64,000 nucleotides of DNA from Streptomyces sp. NBC_01216 (GCF_035994945.1 NZ_CP108677.1:2542001-2606000); one strand, 5' to 3'; positions 25,971 through 35,530 are shown, counted from the first letter of the stretch. The notes: a model not told the origin generated them from the sequence alone. Translations and numbers: made by a program.

Positions 25971-27182
25971 ATGCAGGTGATCCAGTCCACGAAGCTCGCC
26001 AACGTCTGTTACGAGATCCGGGGCCCGGTGCTCGAAGAGGCGATGCGGCTGGAGGCGGCCGGTCATCGCATCCTCAAGCTGAACACGGGCAACCCGGCCG
26101 CCTTCGGCTTCGAGTGCCCTCCCGCGATCCTCGAGGACGTGCTGCGCAACCTCGCCGACGCCCACGGCTACGGCGACGCGAAGGGCCTGCTGTCGGCCCG
26201 GCGCGCGGTGATGAGCCACTACGAGACCAAGGGCGTCCCGCTGTCCGTCGAGGACGTCTACCTCGGCAACGGCGTCTCCGAGCTGATCCAGATGTCGATG
26301 CAGGCGCTGCTCGACGACGGTGACGAGGTGCTCGTCCCGGCGCCGGACTATCCGCTGTGGACCGCGTCCGTCTCGCTCGCCGGGGGCACGGCCGTGCACT
26401 ACCGCTGCGACGAGCAGGCGGACTGGATGCCGGATCTCGCCGACATCGAGCGGAAGATCACCGACCGCACCAAGGCGATCGTGATCATCAACCCGAACAA
26501 CCCCACGGGCGCCGTCTACGACGACGAGATGCTCCGGTCTCTCACCGAGATCGCCCGGCGCCACAACCTGGTGGTCTGTTCCGACGAGATCTACGACAAG
26601 ATCCTCTACGACGGGGCGACGCACACCCCGACCGCCGCGATCGCCCCGGACCTGCTCGTCCTGACCTTCAACGGCATGAGCAAGAACTACCGGGTGGCGG
26701 GCTTCCGCTCCGGCTGGCTCGCGGTCTGCGGCCCCAAGGCCCACGCCTCCTCGTACATCGAGGGCCTGACCATCCTCGCCAACATGCGGCTGTGCGCCAA
26801 CATGCCGGCGCAGCACGCGGTGGCCGCGGCCCTCCAGGGCAGGCAGTCGATCGAGGATCTGGTGCTGCCCGGGGGGCGGCTGCTGGAGCAGCGCGACACC
26901 GCGTACGAACTGCTCACCCGCATCCCGGGCGTGACGTGCGTGAAGCCCAAGGGCGCCCTGTACCTCTTCCCGCGACTGGACCCGAGCGTCTACAAGATCA
27001 AGGACGACCGCCAGATGGTGCTCGACCTGCTGCGGACCGAGAAGATCATGGTGGTGCACGGCAGTGGCTTCAACTGGCCCGAGCCGGATCACTTCCGGAT
27101 CGTCACGCTGCCCGCGGCCACGGACCTGGCGGACGCGGTGACCCGGATCGGCACCTTCCTGGACGGTTACGGACAGCCCTGA
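25971..27182 (+). CDS. AlaA-like alanine/glutamate-pyruvate aminotransferase
   Basis: 403 aa. The start QSTKLANVCYEIRGPVLEEAMRLEAAGHRILKLNTGNPAAFGF is nearly diagnostic of the AlaA group of fold-type I PLP aminotransferases. NPNNPTGAVY, SDEIYDKILYDG, and FNGMSKNYRVAGFRSGW with the PLP lysine follow. It makes alanine from pyruvate and glutamate. TAAGCT at 25959-25964 ends 6 bases before the ATG and no Shine-Dalgarno is present, so the mRNA may be leaderless. Confidence 0.9.
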   Translation: MQVIQSTKLANVCYEIRGPVLEEAMRLEAAGHRILKLNTGNPAAFGFECPPAILEDVLRNLADAHGYGDAKGLLSARRAVMSHYETKGVPLSVEDVYLGNGVSELIQMSMQALLDDGDEVLVPAPDYPLWTASVSLAGGTAVHYRCDEQADWMPDLADIERKITDRTKAIVIINPNNPTGAVYDDEMLRSLTEIARRHNLVVCSDEIYDKILYDGATHTPTAAIAPDLLVLTFNGMSKNYRVAGFRSGWLAVCGPKAHASSYIEGLTILANMRLCANMPAQHAVAAALQGRQSIEDLVLPGGRLLEQRDTAYELLTRIPGVTCVKPKGALYLFPRLDPSVYKIKDDRQMVLDLLRTEKIMVVHGSGFNWPEPDHFRIVTLPAATDLADAVTRIGTFLDGYGQP

Positions 27183-27264
27183 CCGACCACTCTTCGGACA
27201 CAGCTCAACTTTAGACGGATTCCAAGCTAGGATGGCTCCAGAGCTACCGCAGGAGGCCGTCGCC

Positions 27265-27639
27265 ATGTACGAACCGATCCGCACCAAGTCGGTCCACCGG
27301 ACGAACGACTCCGCGCCCGCGTACCCGCACCGTTCCCGCGGGGAGGAGCTGGACATCCAGCTCGCCGGGCACCTCGCCGCGCTGCTCGCCGTCACGGACG
27401 AGCTGGGCGACACCGTGGCGGGCGACCTCGTCGCCGCGCAGGTCGCCCGACTGCGCGGAGCGCCGCCGGCCCGCCACGCGAGCCTGAGCGGCTCGTCCGT
27501 CGCGGCGCTGCACCGGCGGGCTCACGCCCTCGCGGGCCGCGCCCTGGTGGTCGCCGCCTCCCGGGCCGACACGGCCGCCGCGATCCTCGCCGCCGGACGC
27601 ATGGACGCGCACACCGCGGCGCTGGTCGGCTCGCCCTGA
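27265..27639 (+). CDS. Small conserved-looking actinobacterial protein, function unknown
   Basis: 124 aa from ATG 27265, fixed by AGGAGG at 27251-27256. Soluble and helical: a short basic start (MYEPIRTKSVHRTND), then ELDIQLAGHLAALLAVTDELGDTVAGDLVAAQVARLRG and a second helical, Ala-rich half. No cysteines, no signal peptide. I do not recognise a function; the clear ribosome site and clean reading frame support it as a real gene. Confidence 0.6.
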   Translation: MYEPIRTKSVHRTNDSAPAYPHRSRGEELDIQLAGHLAALLAVTDELGDTVAGDLVAAQVARLRGAPPARHASLSGSSVAALHRRAHALAGRALVVAASRADTAAAILAAGRMDAHTAALVGSP

Positions 27640-27956
27640 CGGCCCCGGTCCGCGCGCTCCGGAAGCCCGCGGACCGGGTGCCACCCATCCGTCACGGGTG
27701 TCGGCAGCTTCCGGCGCCCGCCCCCGAGGGGGTACGGGACCGCCGCCCACCTCTTCCGGCACCCGCCCCCGACGGCGTACGCGTCCGATGACGGCCCCCG
27801 CGCCTCGCCCGCGTCCACTGCTCCGCCGGCGCCGGACGAAACCGGCCCCCGAAGCCGTGAGGGGGCTTCGGGGGCCGGTATGCATCGTGGTGAGCCGTTC
27901 GTGACCCCACTGGTCAGGGCGGCGTTCGGGGCGACCCACCACGAGTCTTCGGGGGA
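27640..27956. other. Convergent intergenic region with terminators
   Basis: No gene. 27709-27790 carries two imperfect direct copies of a segment like TTCCGGCACCCGCCCCCGA followed by GTACG, and 27841-27879 holds a strong hairpin (separate entry). Confidence 0.5.
27841..27879. terminator. Strong hairpin downstream of pckG
   Basis: ACCGGCCCCCGAAGCC and GGCTTCGGGGGCCGGT form a 16-bp perfect stem with a 7-base loop. It is 78 bases past the pckG stop on the minus strand and can also stop the convergent small gene. Confidence 0.7.
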
Positions 27957-29813
27957 TCAGCCCAGTCGCTCGACCAGCGCGCGATACTCGTCCCACAGCT
28001 CCTTCGGCGCGTGGTCGCCGAAGGTGTTCAGGTGCTCGGGGACCAGGGCGGCCTCCTCGCGCCAGACGTCACGGTCGACCTTGAGCAGGAACTCCAGGTC
28101 CGCGTCCGCGAGCTCCAGGCCCTCGGTGTCCAGGGACTCCTTCGTCGGCAGGATGCCGATCGGGGTCTCGACACCCTCCGCCTTGCCCTGGAGGCGCTCC
28201 ACGATCCACTTCAGGACGCGGCTGTTCTCGCCGAAGCCGGGCCAGACGAACGAGCCCGCGTCGTTCTTGCGGAACCAGTTGACGTAGTAGATCTTCGGCA
28301 GCTTCGCGGCGTCGGCGGCGGCACCGACCTTGACCCAGTGCGCCATGTAGTCGCCCATGTTGTAGCCGCAGAACGGCAGCATGGCGAACGGGTCGCGGCG
28401 CAGCTCGCCGACCTTGCCCTCGGCCGCGGCGGTCTTCTCGGAGGCGACGTTCGCGCCGAGGAAGACGCCGTGGTTCCAGTCGAAGGACTCGGTCACCAGC
28501 GGGACGGCGGAGGCGCGGCGCCCGCCGAAGAGGATCGCCGAGATCGGCACGCCCTTCGGGTCCTCCCACTCGGGCGCGGCGATCGGGCACTGCGAGGCGG
28601 GGACGGTGAACCGGGCGTTCGGGTGGGCGGCCGGGGTCTCCGAGTCCGGCGTCCAGTCGTTGCCCTTCCAGTCCGTCAGGTGCTTGGGCGCCTCCGCGGT
28701 CATGCCCTCCCACCAGACGTCGCCGTCGTCGGTGAGCGCGACGTTGGTGAAGACCGCGTTGCCCCAGAGGGTCTTCATGGCGTTGGCGTTGGTGTGCTCG
28801 CCGGTGCCGGGCGCGACGCCGAAGAAGCCGGCCTCGGGGTTGATCGCGTAGAGGCGGCCGTCCTCGCCGAAGCGCATCCAGGCGATGTCGTCACCGATGG
28901 TCTCGACCGTCCAGCCGGGAACCGTGGGCTCCAGCATGGCGAGGTTGGTCTTGCCGCACGCGGACGGGAAGGCGGCGGCGACGTACACCGCCTCGCCGCG
29001 CGGCGGGGTGAGCTTGAGGATCAGCATGTGCTCGGCCAGCCAGCCCTCGTCGCGCGCCATGACGGAGGCGATGCGCAGGGCGTAGCACTTCTTGCCGAGC
29101 AGGGCGTTGCCGCCGTAGCCGGAGCCGTAGGACCAGATCTCGCGGGTCTCGGGGAAGTGCGAGATGTACTTGGTGCTGTTGCAGGGCCACGGCACGTCGG
29201 CCTCGCCCTCGGCGAGCGGCGCCCCGAGGGTGTGGACGGCCTTGACGAAGAAGCCGTCGGTGCCGAGCTCGTCCAGCACGGCCTGGCCCATGCGGGTCAT
29301 GGTCCGCATCGAGACGGCGACGTAGGCGGAGTCGGTGATCTCGACGCCGATCGCGGACAGCGAGGAGCCGAGCGGGCCCATGCAGAAGGGCACGACGTAC
29401 ATCGTGCGGCCCTTCATGGAGCCGTGGAAGATACCCCCGGAGCCTTCGGCCGGGGAGGCGCCCGCGGCGGGCTCACCGGTGAAGATCTCCTTCATCTCGG
29501 CCGGGGCCTTCCAGTGGTTGGTCGGGCCCGCGTCCTCCTCCTTCTCGGAGCAGATGAAGGTCCGGTCCTCGACGCGGGCGACGTCGGAGGGGTCGGAGGC
29601 GGCGTAGTACGAGTTCGGGCGCTTGACCGGGTCGAGCTTCTTGAAGGTCCCCTTGGCGACGAGCTCCCCGCACAGGCGCTCGTACTCGGCCTCGGACCCG
29701 TCGCACCAGACGATGTCGTCCGGCTGCGTGATCGCCGCGATCTCGTTCACCCAGGAGACGAGTTCCTGGTGCTGGGTGGGGACGGTGGTGGGAGCCGCGT
29801 TGTCGCGCGCCAC
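27957..29813 (-). CDS. pckG: Phosphoenolpyruvate carboxykinase (GTP)
   Basis: 618 aa from GTG 29813 ([22 protein letters not shown]), with AGGAG 5 bases upstream; length is normal for the GTP enzyme. Kinase P-loop in [17 protein letters not shown], substrate motif [31 protein letters not shown], and [25 protein letters not shown] are all present. It converts oxaloacetate to phosphoenolpyruvate in gluconeogenesis. Monocistronic between hairpin and a 217-bp promoter region. Confidence 0.96.
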   Translation of the reverse strand: MARDNAAPTTVPTQHQELVSWVNEIAAITQPDDIVWCDGSEAEYERLCGELVAKGTFKKLDPVKRPNSYYAASDPSDVARVEDRTFICSEKEEDAGPTNHWKAPAEMKEIFTGEPAAGASPAEGSGGIFHGSMKGRTMYVVPFCMGPLGSSLSAIGVEITDSAYVAVSMRTMTRMGQAVLDELGTDGFFVKAVHTLGAPLAEGEADVPWPCNSTKYISHFPETREIWSYGSGYGGNALLGKKCYALRIASVMARDEGWLAEHMLILKLTPPRGEAVYVAAAFPSACGKTNLAMLEPTVPGWTVETIGDDIAWMRFGEDGRLYAINPEAGFFGVAPGTGEHTNANAMKTLWGNAVFTNVALTDDGDVWWEGMTAEAPKHLTDWKGNDWTPDSETPAAHPNARFTVPASQCPIAAPEWEDPKGVPISAILFGGRRASAVPLVTESFDWNHGVFLGANVASEKTAAAEGKVGELRRDPFAMLPFCGYNMGDYMAHWVKVGAAADAAKLPKIYYVNWFRKNDAGSFVWPGFGENSRVLKWIVERLQGKAEGVETPIGILPTKESLDTEGLELADADLEFLLKVDRDVWREEAALVPEHLNTFGDHAPKELWDEYRALVERLG

Positions 29814-30030
29814 GATTGCTCCTTGATGAGGGGTTTTTGAATATATGCCCCTTGGGGGCTGCGACCCGGATGCTTCAGGGGATGACCCTTGTGCCACGCG
29901 TCCGCTCATCCGGTGCCGACCGCACTCATTTGATCATCCGACGGATGCGCCCATATGTCCAGAGGGCCGCACACGTGAGCATCGCCACTCTCATCCGGGA
30001 CCTACGGGGGCGTAGGTACCATGCGTTCTC

Positions 30031-30726
30031 ATGACTGCAGCCACGCCGGAAGCGAACCGGACAGAGCCCGCGGCACCGACGGCGACCCTTCCCCTGAAGC
30101 CCCGGCTCAGGGGCTGGCTGCACGCGGGCATGTTCCCCGCCGTGATCGTCGCGGGGCTCGTCCTGGTCGCCCTCGCGGACTCGCCCCGCGCCCGGATCGC
30201 CTGCGGCGTCTACGTCCTCACCGCCTGCCTCCTGTTCGGCATCAGCGCGCTCTACCACCGCGGCACCTGGGGTCCGCGCGCCGAGGCCGTCCTGCGCCGG
30301 CTGGACCACGCGAACATCTTCCTGATCATCGCGGGTACCTACACCCCGCTCACCCTGCTCCTGCTGCCCGACTCCACCGGGCAGCCCCTCATGTGGGCGG
30401 TCTGGGCCGCCGCCGCGGCCGGCATCGCCTTCCGGGTCTTCTGGGTGGGCGCGCCGCGCTGGCTCTACACGCCGTGCTACATCGCGATGGGCTGGGCCGC
30501 CGTCTTCTTCCTGCCCGACTTCATGAGGACCGGCGGCATCGCGGTCCTCGTCCTGGTCATCGTCGGCGGCCTGCTCTACAGCGCGGGCGGTGTGATCTAC
30601 GGCATGAAGCGCCCCGATCCGTCCCCGCGCTGGTTCGGCTTCCACGAGGTCTTCCACTCGCTGACGCTGGCGGCCTTCATCGTCCACTACGTCGGCATCT
30701 CGCTGGTGGCCTACCAGCACTCCTGA
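30031..30726 (+). CDS. PAQR-family (hemolysin III-like/TrhA) membrane protein
   Basis: 231 aa with seven hydrophobic segments. SALYHRGTWGPRAEAVLRRLDHANIFLIIAGTYTPLTLLLLP holds the conserved Ser/His/Asp set, and FHEVFHSLTLAAFIVHYVGI the two C-terminal histidines of the PAQR metal site. TrhA-type members affect membrane fluidity homeostasis; a hydrolase role is possible. TACCAT at 30017-30022 lies 8 bases before the ATG, again suggesting a short or absent leader. Confidence 0.88.
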   Translation: MTAATPEANRTEPAAPTATLPLKPRLRGWLHAGMFPAVIVAGLVLVALADSPRARIACGVYVLTACLLFGISALYHRGTWGPRAEAVLRRLDHANIFLIIAGTYTPLTLLLLPDSTGQPLMWAVWAAAAAGIAFRVFWVGAPRWLYTPCYIAMGWAAVFFLPDFMRTGGIAVLVLVIVGGLLYSAGGVIYGMKRPDPSPRWFGFHEVFHSLTLAAFIVHYVGISLVAYQHS

Positions 30727-30730
30727 GCTC

Positions 30731-30763
30731 GTGCGGGGGAATCACGGTGCCGCTTCCCCGCAC
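30731..30763 (+). terminator. Hairpin after PAQR gene
   Basis: GTGCGGGGGAA at 30731-30741 pairs with TTCCCCGCAC at 30754-30763, 4 bases after the stop. Confidence 0.55.
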
Positions 30764-30796
30764 GGCCCGGGGAGAGCCGTTGGATCATGGCCGACA

Positions 30797-31414
30797 ATGA
30801 CGGCCATGACCGCCGATCCGACCCCCGCGCCCCGGCCCGACCTGCGTGCCCGCAAGAAGCAGCGCACCCGCGCGGCGATCCGGAAGGCGACGTGTCGGCT
30901 CGCCGCCGAGCAGGGCTGGGGCTCGGTCACGACCGAGCGGATCGCGTCCGCGGCCGAGGTCTCCCCCTCGACGGTCGTCCGCTACTTCCCGGTCCGGGAG
31001 GACATCCTCCTCGGCGACGGGAACGACTCCCTGCTGGAAGCCCGGCTGCGGGCCCGCCCCACCGACGAGCAGCCGCTGGAGTCACTGCGGGCCGTCCTCC
31101 TCGACGCCGTCCGCACGGCGCAGGCCGACGAACCGGAGGACACCCGGCTGCGGGCCCGTCTCGCGGCGGAGATCCCCTCCGTACGGGCCCGGCTCACCGA
31201 GACCACGGCGGAGACCTCCCGGCGGCTCGCGCACGCCCTGGCCGCCCGCACCGGCCGGGACGCCGACGACCTGGAGGTGCGGGTCCTCACCGCGGCGGTG
31301 CTGGCCTCGGTACGGGAGGCCACCGCCCTCTGGGCGGAGCGTGGCGGGCGGGACGCCCTGCTCCCGCTGCTCGACCGCGCCGTCGACACCCTCAGGGACG
31401 GGCTGTCCCTCTGA
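30797..31414 (+). CDS. TetR-family transcriptional regulator
   Basis: 205 aa from ATG 30797 (a second ATG at 30806 is equally possible; neither has a good ribosome site). RARKKQRTRAAIRKATCRLAAEQGWGSVTTERIASAAEVSPSTVVRYFPVREDILL is a full TetR helix-turn-helix, followed by a helical ligand domain. Target unknown; the adjacent PAQR gene is separated by a hairpin. Confidence 0.85.
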   Translation: MTAMTADPTPAPRPDLRARKKQRTRAAIRKATCRLAAEQGWGSVTTERIASAAEVSPSTVVRYFPVREDILLGDGNDSLLEARLRARPTDEQPLESLRAVLLDAVRTAQADEPEDTRLRARLAAEIPSVRARLTETTAETSRRLAHALAARTGRDADDLEVRVLTAAVLASVREATALWAERGGRDALLPLLDRAVDTLRDGLSL

Positions 31415-31418
31415 GCCG

Positions 31419-31453
31419 AGAGCCTGCCGGGTGGTCTTCGGCCGACAGGCTCT
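31419..31453 (+). terminator. Hairpin after TetR gene, copy 2 of the AGAGCCTG element
   Basis: AGAGCCTGCCGG at 31419-31430 pairs with CCGACAGGCTCT at 31442-31453 with one mismatch. The arms match those of the hairpin at 25241-25294. Confidence 0.6.
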
Positions 31454-31534
31454 GAGCGCCGACGGCGGTGCGCACGGCGGCACGCGGCCCCCGGGTGAGC
31501 CGGGACCCGGCCCGCCCGGGGCAGGACCGGACCC

Positions 31535-32533
31535 TCACAGTCCCGCCCGGACCACCTCGGCGGACTCCGGGTTGTCCGGACACTGCCACACCCCGTGCGG
31601 GCAGTAGTCCGTGAACGTCTGGTAGGCGGGCCGGTGCCGGGCGAACCAGTCGAACATCCCGCGGACGTACTCCGGGTTGTCGCCGTTGCGGAAGAGCCCC
31701 CACTCCGGATACGACACGGGCTTGCCGTGCGCCGCCGCGAACCGCACGTGGTCCGCGAGCCCGAGCTCCTCCGTCACCTGCCCGTCGAAGCCCAGACCCG
31801 CCGGCTGGTCGTAGGCGTCCATCCCGATGATGTCGACGTACCCGTCGCCCGGGTAGCAGCGGGGCCACTCCACCGCGTCCCTGCCCCGACTCACGGTGAA
31901 GTCGAAGCGGAAGCGCTGCCCGGGCACCGCCCGCAGCACGTCGACGACCCGCCGCCAGTACCGCTGCCAGGTCTCCGGGTCCGGTCCGCAGCGGTGGCTG
32001 TAGGTGGTGCCGTTCATCTCCCAGCCCAGGACCAGGATCGCGTCGCCCAGCCGGTGCGCGACGAGCCGCTCCCCCAGGACCCGGAAGTGCCGGTCGAACT
32101 CCCCGGCGGCACCGCGGCCCAGTGCGGCCCGCACCTCCTCGTCGGGCAGGGATTCCTCGCTGCGGTCGAGCAGCGGCACGTTCAGCACGAACAGGCGCCC
32201 CGGCCGCTCCTCCTTCCACCGCGCCCACGGCTCGAACAGTTCGGCGTGGCCCTCGATGTTGGACCAGCGGTCGCCCGGCAAATAGGTGTGACCGACGGTC
32301 AGGGACGCTCCGCCCAGCCAGCGCTGGAGGTCGGCGAGCCGCCCCACCCCCTTCTCGTCGGAGCCGGTGAACACCCCGGACGGGACGTCCACCGGACCGG
32401 ACACGGCCCGCCCACCGGTGCCGGACGGGCCGGGCTCCCCCCGGTCCCGCAGGACCAGGACGGTGAGGGCCACGACGACGGCCGCGAGCAGCACCAGCGC
32501 GGATGCGGCTCGCGGCCGGAGGAGAGGGGGCAC
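31535..32533 (-). CDS. Membrane-anchored GH26-like glycoside hydrolase
   Basis: 332 aa. One N-terminal anchor helix (AASALVLLAAVVVALTVLVL) then an extracytoplasmic barrel with [17 protein letters not shown] (likely acid/base Glu) and [14 protein letters not shown] (likely nucleophile Glu), as in clan GH-A family 26. It is a clear paralogue of the domain in the gene at 49039-50766: [28 protein letters not shown] and [10 protein letters not shown] are shared. It probably trims a surface polysaccharide, perhaps mannan-like. It ends 1 bp beyond the VKOR gene end region and is likely cotranscribed. Confidence 0.75.
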   Translation of the reverse strand: MPPLLRPRAASALVLLAAVVVALTVLVLRDRGEPGPSGTGGRAVSGPVDVPSGVFTGSDEKGVGRLADLQRWLGGASLTVGHTYLPGDRWSNIEGHAELFEPWARWKEERPGRLFVLNVPLLDRSEESLPDEEVRAALGRGAAGEFDRHFRVLGERLVAHRLGDAILVLGWEMNGTTYSHRCGPDPETWQRYWRRVVDVLRAVPGQRFRFDFTVSRGRDAVEWPRCYPGDGYVDIIGMDAYDQPAGLGFDGQVTEELGLADHVRFAAAHGKPVSYPEWGLFRNGDNPEYVRGMFDWFARHRPAYQTFTDYCPHGVWQCPDNPESAEVVRAGL

Positions 32534-32534
32534 G

Positions 32535-33182
32535 TCAGCTGGTCCAGAAGTCCCACCAGCGGGTCAGGATGAGCATCCCGATGATCCCGGCGTGCAGGAC
32601 GGGCGGCGCGAAGGCGAAGTCCTCGAAGAACCCCTTCACGGCGGCGGGGGCGGGCAGCACGCCCGCACGGACGTTGTGCGCGGTCACATACCAGAACATG
32701 ACGAGGGTGGCGGTCCAGGCGAGGCAGCACCACAGGCAGAGCGCGCCGATCTCGTACAGCGACTGGTACATCAGCCAGGTGCAGAACCCGACGCCGAAGA
32801 GCATCCCGGCGTTCAGCCCGAGCCAGAACCAGCCGCGGTAGCGGGCACCGGCCAGCAGCCCGGCGCCCACGGCGACGACCACCCCGTACGCCACGAGCCC
32901 GAGCATCGGGTTCGGGAAGCCGAACACCGACGCCTGCTCGCTCTTCATGATGTTGCCGCAGGAGACGACCGGGTTGAGGCTGCACCCCGGAGTGAAGTCC
33001 GGGTCCTCCAGCAGCTTGAACTTGTCGATCGTGATGACCCAGCCCGCCAGCACTCCAGCCGCGCCGGTGACCATCAGCAGCCAGGCCAGACCGCGCCCCG
33101 CGCCGATCGCCCCGCCGCTCTCCGGGGACCCTTCCCGCCGCCGGGTGGACCGTGCCCCGCGTACCTCGACCGTGGCCATCAC
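32535..33182 (-). CDS. Vitamin K epoxide reductase (VKOR) family protein
   Basis: 215 aa, five hydrophobic helices. The loop pair in CSLNPVVSCGNIMKSEQASVFGFPNPMLGL and the active-site CxxC in GALCLWCCLAWTATLVMFW are the VKOR signature. In actinobacteria VKOR reoxidises the thiol oxidase that forms disulfides in exported proteins. It precedes the GH26-like gene, whose product has paired cysteines, by 1 bp. Confidence 0.9.
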   Translation of the reverse strand: MMATVEVRGARSTRRREGSPESGGAIGAGRGLAWLLMVTGAAGVLAGWVITIDKFKLLEDPDFTPGCSLNPVVSCGNIMKSEQASVFGFPNPMLGLVAYGVVVAVGAGLLAGARYRGWFWLGLNAGMLFGVGFCTWLMYQSLYEIGALCLWCCLAWTATLVMFWYVTAHNVRAGVLPAPAAVKGFFEDFAFAPPVLHAGIIGMLILTRWWDFWTS

Positions 33183-33198
33183 GCCACCCCCTCTCCGC

Positions 33199-33702
33199 TC
33201 AGCCCTGGAGTCGTCGCACCGGCAGCCGGACGTGCGCCGCGGAGGCCACGACCTCGTCGTCGGTGACGAAGTCCCGCAGCCGCTCCGCCGCGACCGCCTC
33301 GCCGGGCGCCGCGTCCGGCCAAGGCCGCACGGGGACGATGAGGTAGGCGCAGCCGTGCTCGTGGGCCGCCGCCTCCCAATCCGCCGGCACCGGGCACTGC
33401 GCCTTCATGAAGGGCAGGGTGAGCACGGCCCGCTGGGCCTCCACGAGCAGATGCGCGCCGGTGCCGCGCTCCTCCGCCGCGTCGACCACCCGGTCCCCGA
33501 GGGGCAGGCCCATGTCGTCCAGGGCGGCCCGGAGCGCCGCTTCGCCCGCCTCGGGTCCGTCGCTGCCGTCGCCGAGCGAGTACACCATCAGGAAGGGCAT
33601 GGCGGGCATGTCGTCGGTGGGCCCGGTGGTCCACGGTACGACGGTGAGCGTTCCGAAAGGAGAGGCACTGCGCGCCGGGGAATCGACGTGGGGTGTGGTC
33701 AT
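33199..33702 (-). CDS. Streptomyces protein resembling DUF5949
   Basis: 167 aa, soluble. FGTLTVVPWTTGPTDDMPAMPFLMVYSLGDGSDGPEAGEAALRAALDDMGLPLGDRV resembles what I remember of DUF5949 proteins; this attribution is from memory. Function unknown. It lies 16 bp upstream of the VKOR gene on the same strand. Confidence 0.6.
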   Translation of the reverse strand: MTTPHVDSPARSASPFGTLTVVPWTTGPTDDMPAMPFLMVYSLGDGSDGPEAGEAALRAALDDMGLPLGDRVVDAAEERGTGAHLLVEAQRAVLTLPFMKAQCPVPADWEAAAHEHGCAYLIVPVRPWPDAAPGEAVAAERLRDFVTDDEVVASAAHVRLPVRRLQG

Positions 33703-33895
33703 GAACCGGGATGCTAGTGGCCCAACCCCCCTTGCCAGCAGCGCCGTTCACCCGATCGGCCGATGGTGGAGCGCGAGTGAGCCGATGCGCCCCTCCAGAA
33801 CGTCTGTGCGGCGCGACCAATCGCCGCCCGGCTCGTTGAGCCCACAGGGCCTTCTCCGGCCCGCGCCGATTCAGCCGACCCAAGGGAGTTCACCC

Positions 33896-34345
33896 GTGAT
33901 CGCCGACGAGCCGGTCACCCGCCCCGCACGCCGGACCGCACTGCGCGCCCTGTTCACCGTGGCCGTCGCCGCCCTCACCGGCGGCGCGCTCGCACGGATC
34001 GCCAGCACACCCGCCGCACCGCGTCGCCCGGTCGGCGGGGCCGAGGAGGCGAGCCGGGCCGGAGGGTTCGCCGAGTCGCTCGCCTTCGACGAGATGTACC
34101 GCGGACGCCACATCCAGGCCAGGCGGATCCCGCGGAACGGGCCGGTCGAGGTACTGGTCGACGGCCGGCCGCTCCACCTCATGCGGCGCGCCGACGGCAG
34201 CTACCTCAGCGCCGTCGACCACTACGAGTCCTGCACGACGCCGCTGGCGGCCACCCGCACCGCCGTGGACCAGTCGGGCACCGCCCCGCTGTCCCGGTAC
34301 GCCGCCACCCACGGCACGCACCCGGGCGGGAGGGAGTCCGCGTGA
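33896..34345 (+). CDS. melC1: Tyrosinase cofactor (copper-transfer protein) MelC1
   Basis: 149 aa from GTG 33896, with GGGAG about 8 bases upstream. Twin-arginine-like start (TRPARRTALRALFTVAVAALTGGALARIA) and the MelC1 core FAESLAFDEMYRGRHIQARRIP...VDGRPLHLMRRADGSYLSAVDHYESC. MelC1 carries the tyrosinase out by the Tat route and delivers copper. Coupled to melC2 by a GTGA overlap. Confidence 0.93.
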   Translation: MIADEPVTRPARRTALRALFTVAVAALTGGALARIASTPAAPRRPVGGAEEASRAGGFAESLAFDEMYRGRHIQARRIPRNGPVEVLVDGRPLHLMRRADGSYLSAVDHYESCTTPLAATRTAVDQSGTAPLSRYAATHGTHPGGRESA

Positions 34346-35208
34346 CCCACGTGCGCAAGAACCAGCGCGATCTGAGCGGCGCCGAGCGGCGGAGGTTCGT
34401 CGCCGCCGTCCTGGAGCTCAAACGTCTCGGCACCTACGACGACTTCGTCCGCACCCACATCGAGTACTACTCGGCCGACGGCGACACCCGCCTCCGTCTG
34501 GCGCACATGGCCCCGAGCTTCCTGCCCTGGCACCGCAAGTTCCTGCTGGAGTTCGAGCGGGCGCTGCGCCGGATCGACCCGACGGTGAGCGTGCCGTACT
34601 GGGACTGGACCGTGGACGACACCCCGGCCGCCTCCCTCTGGGGCGAGGACTTCATGGGCGGCAACGGCCGGCGCGGCGACCTCCAGGTCACGACCGGGCC
34701 GTTCGCCTACTCCGGCGGGCGCTGGACGGTGACCCACGCGATGACCGAGGCACGCTTCCTGACCCGGGACTTCGGCCGTCCGCAGAGCCCGATCACGCTC
34801 CCCACCCGGGGGGAGCTGGACGAGGTCATGCGGGAGACGGTGTACGACGCGGCGCCCTGGAACTCCACGAGCCGCTCGGGCTTCCGCAACGCGCTGGAGG
34901 GCTGGGGCCCGGGACGGGGCAACGAACGCTTCCGGATCCACAACCGGGTGCACCGCTGGGTCGGCGGCCTGATGCTGGGCGGGGCCTCCGTCAACGACCC
35001 GGTGTTCTGGCTCCACCACTCCTTCGTCGATCTGATCTGGTCGCGCTGGCAGAAGCTCCACCCGCGGGCCGGCTATCTCCCCCTGGAGCCGCCGCCCTTG
35101 GGCGATCCGCAGTACCGACGGATCGCGGCCCGCGACGAGAAGATGGGCCCCTGGGGCGTCACCCCCGGCTCACTGCTCGACCACAGCGGGCTCTACCGCT
35201 ACGCATGA
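34342..35208 (+). CDS. melC2: Tyrosinase MelC2
   Basis: 288 aa. Type 3 copper ligands: H39 (THIEYY), H55 and H64 (LAHMAPSFLPWHRKF) for CuA; HNRVHRW and NDPVFWLHHSFVD for CuB. No signal peptide of its own; it should leave with MelC1. It oxidises tyrosine to dopaquinone, giving melanin. GTG start overlaps the melC1 stop. Confidence 0.96.
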   Translation: MTHVRKNQRDLSGAERRRFVAAVLELKRLGTYDDFVRTHIEYYSADGDTRLRLAHMAPSFLPWHRKFLLEFERALRRIDPTVSVPYWDWTVDDTPAASLWGEDFMGGNGRRGDLQVTTGPFAYSGGRWTVTHAMTEARFLTRDFGRPQSPITLPTRGELDEVMRETVYDAAPWNSTSRSGFRNALEGWGPGRGNERFRIHNRVHRWVGGLMLGGASVNDPVFWLHHSFVDLIWSRWQKLHPRAGYLPLEPPPLGDPQYRRIAARDEKMGPWGVTPGSLLDHSGLYRYA

Positions 35209-35211
35209 CGC

Positions 35212-35246
35212 GAACGTCCCCCCGACCGGTGGCCGGGGGGACGTTC
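35212..35246. terminator. Bidirectional hairpin between melC2 and chaplin gene
   Basis: GAACGTCCCCCCG and CGGGGGGACGTTC arms separated by ACCGGTGGC, 3 bases after melC2 and 17 bases from the convergent chaplin stop. Confidence 0.7.
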
Positions 35247-35263
35247 CTTGGAGGCGGGGTGGC

Positions 35264-35530
35264 TCAGCCGCCGTAGCCACCGTCGTGGTGGTCGATGTTC
35301 GCGCAGTGGTTGCCGAACGTCGGGTTGAGCAGCCCGATCACGTTCACGGTGTTGCCGCAGACGTTGACCGGCACGTGGACCGGAAGCTGCAGAACGTTGC
35401 CGGAGGCGACACCGGGCGAGTGGGCGGCGGCGGCCTGGGCACCCGAGTCGGCGACGGCCATGCCGGCTCCGCTGAGGGCAACGGCACCCGTGCCGGCGAG
35501 GACAGCGGCAGCCTTCGCGATGCGAGACAT
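35264..35530 (-). CDS. Short chaplin with Gly/His tail
   Basis: 88 aa from ATG 35530 (AAGGAG 7 bases upstream; the TTG at 35533 is less likely). Signal peptide (AVALSGAGMAVADS), then a single chaplin domain HSPGVASGNVLQLPVHVPVNVCGNTVNVIGLLNPTFGNHC with the conserved cysteine pair. It ends in IDHHDGGYGG, an unusual hydrophilic tail. Short chaplins assemble as amyloid on aerial hyphae. Position beside melC2 is as I recall for chpG of S. coelicolor, but the subtype is not certain. Confidence 0.93.
   Translation of the reverse strand: MSRIAKAAAVLAGTGAVALSGAGMAVADSGAQAAAAHSPGVASGNVLQLPVHVPVNVCGNTVNVIGLLNPTFGNHCANIDHHDGGYGG

Noticed and set aside
23622..27413. 1263-codon minus-strand frame as one giant protein
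   Set aside because: Only the part from 25202 down is MptB-like; upstream it runs antisense to the aminotransferase and a small gene and is low-complexity.
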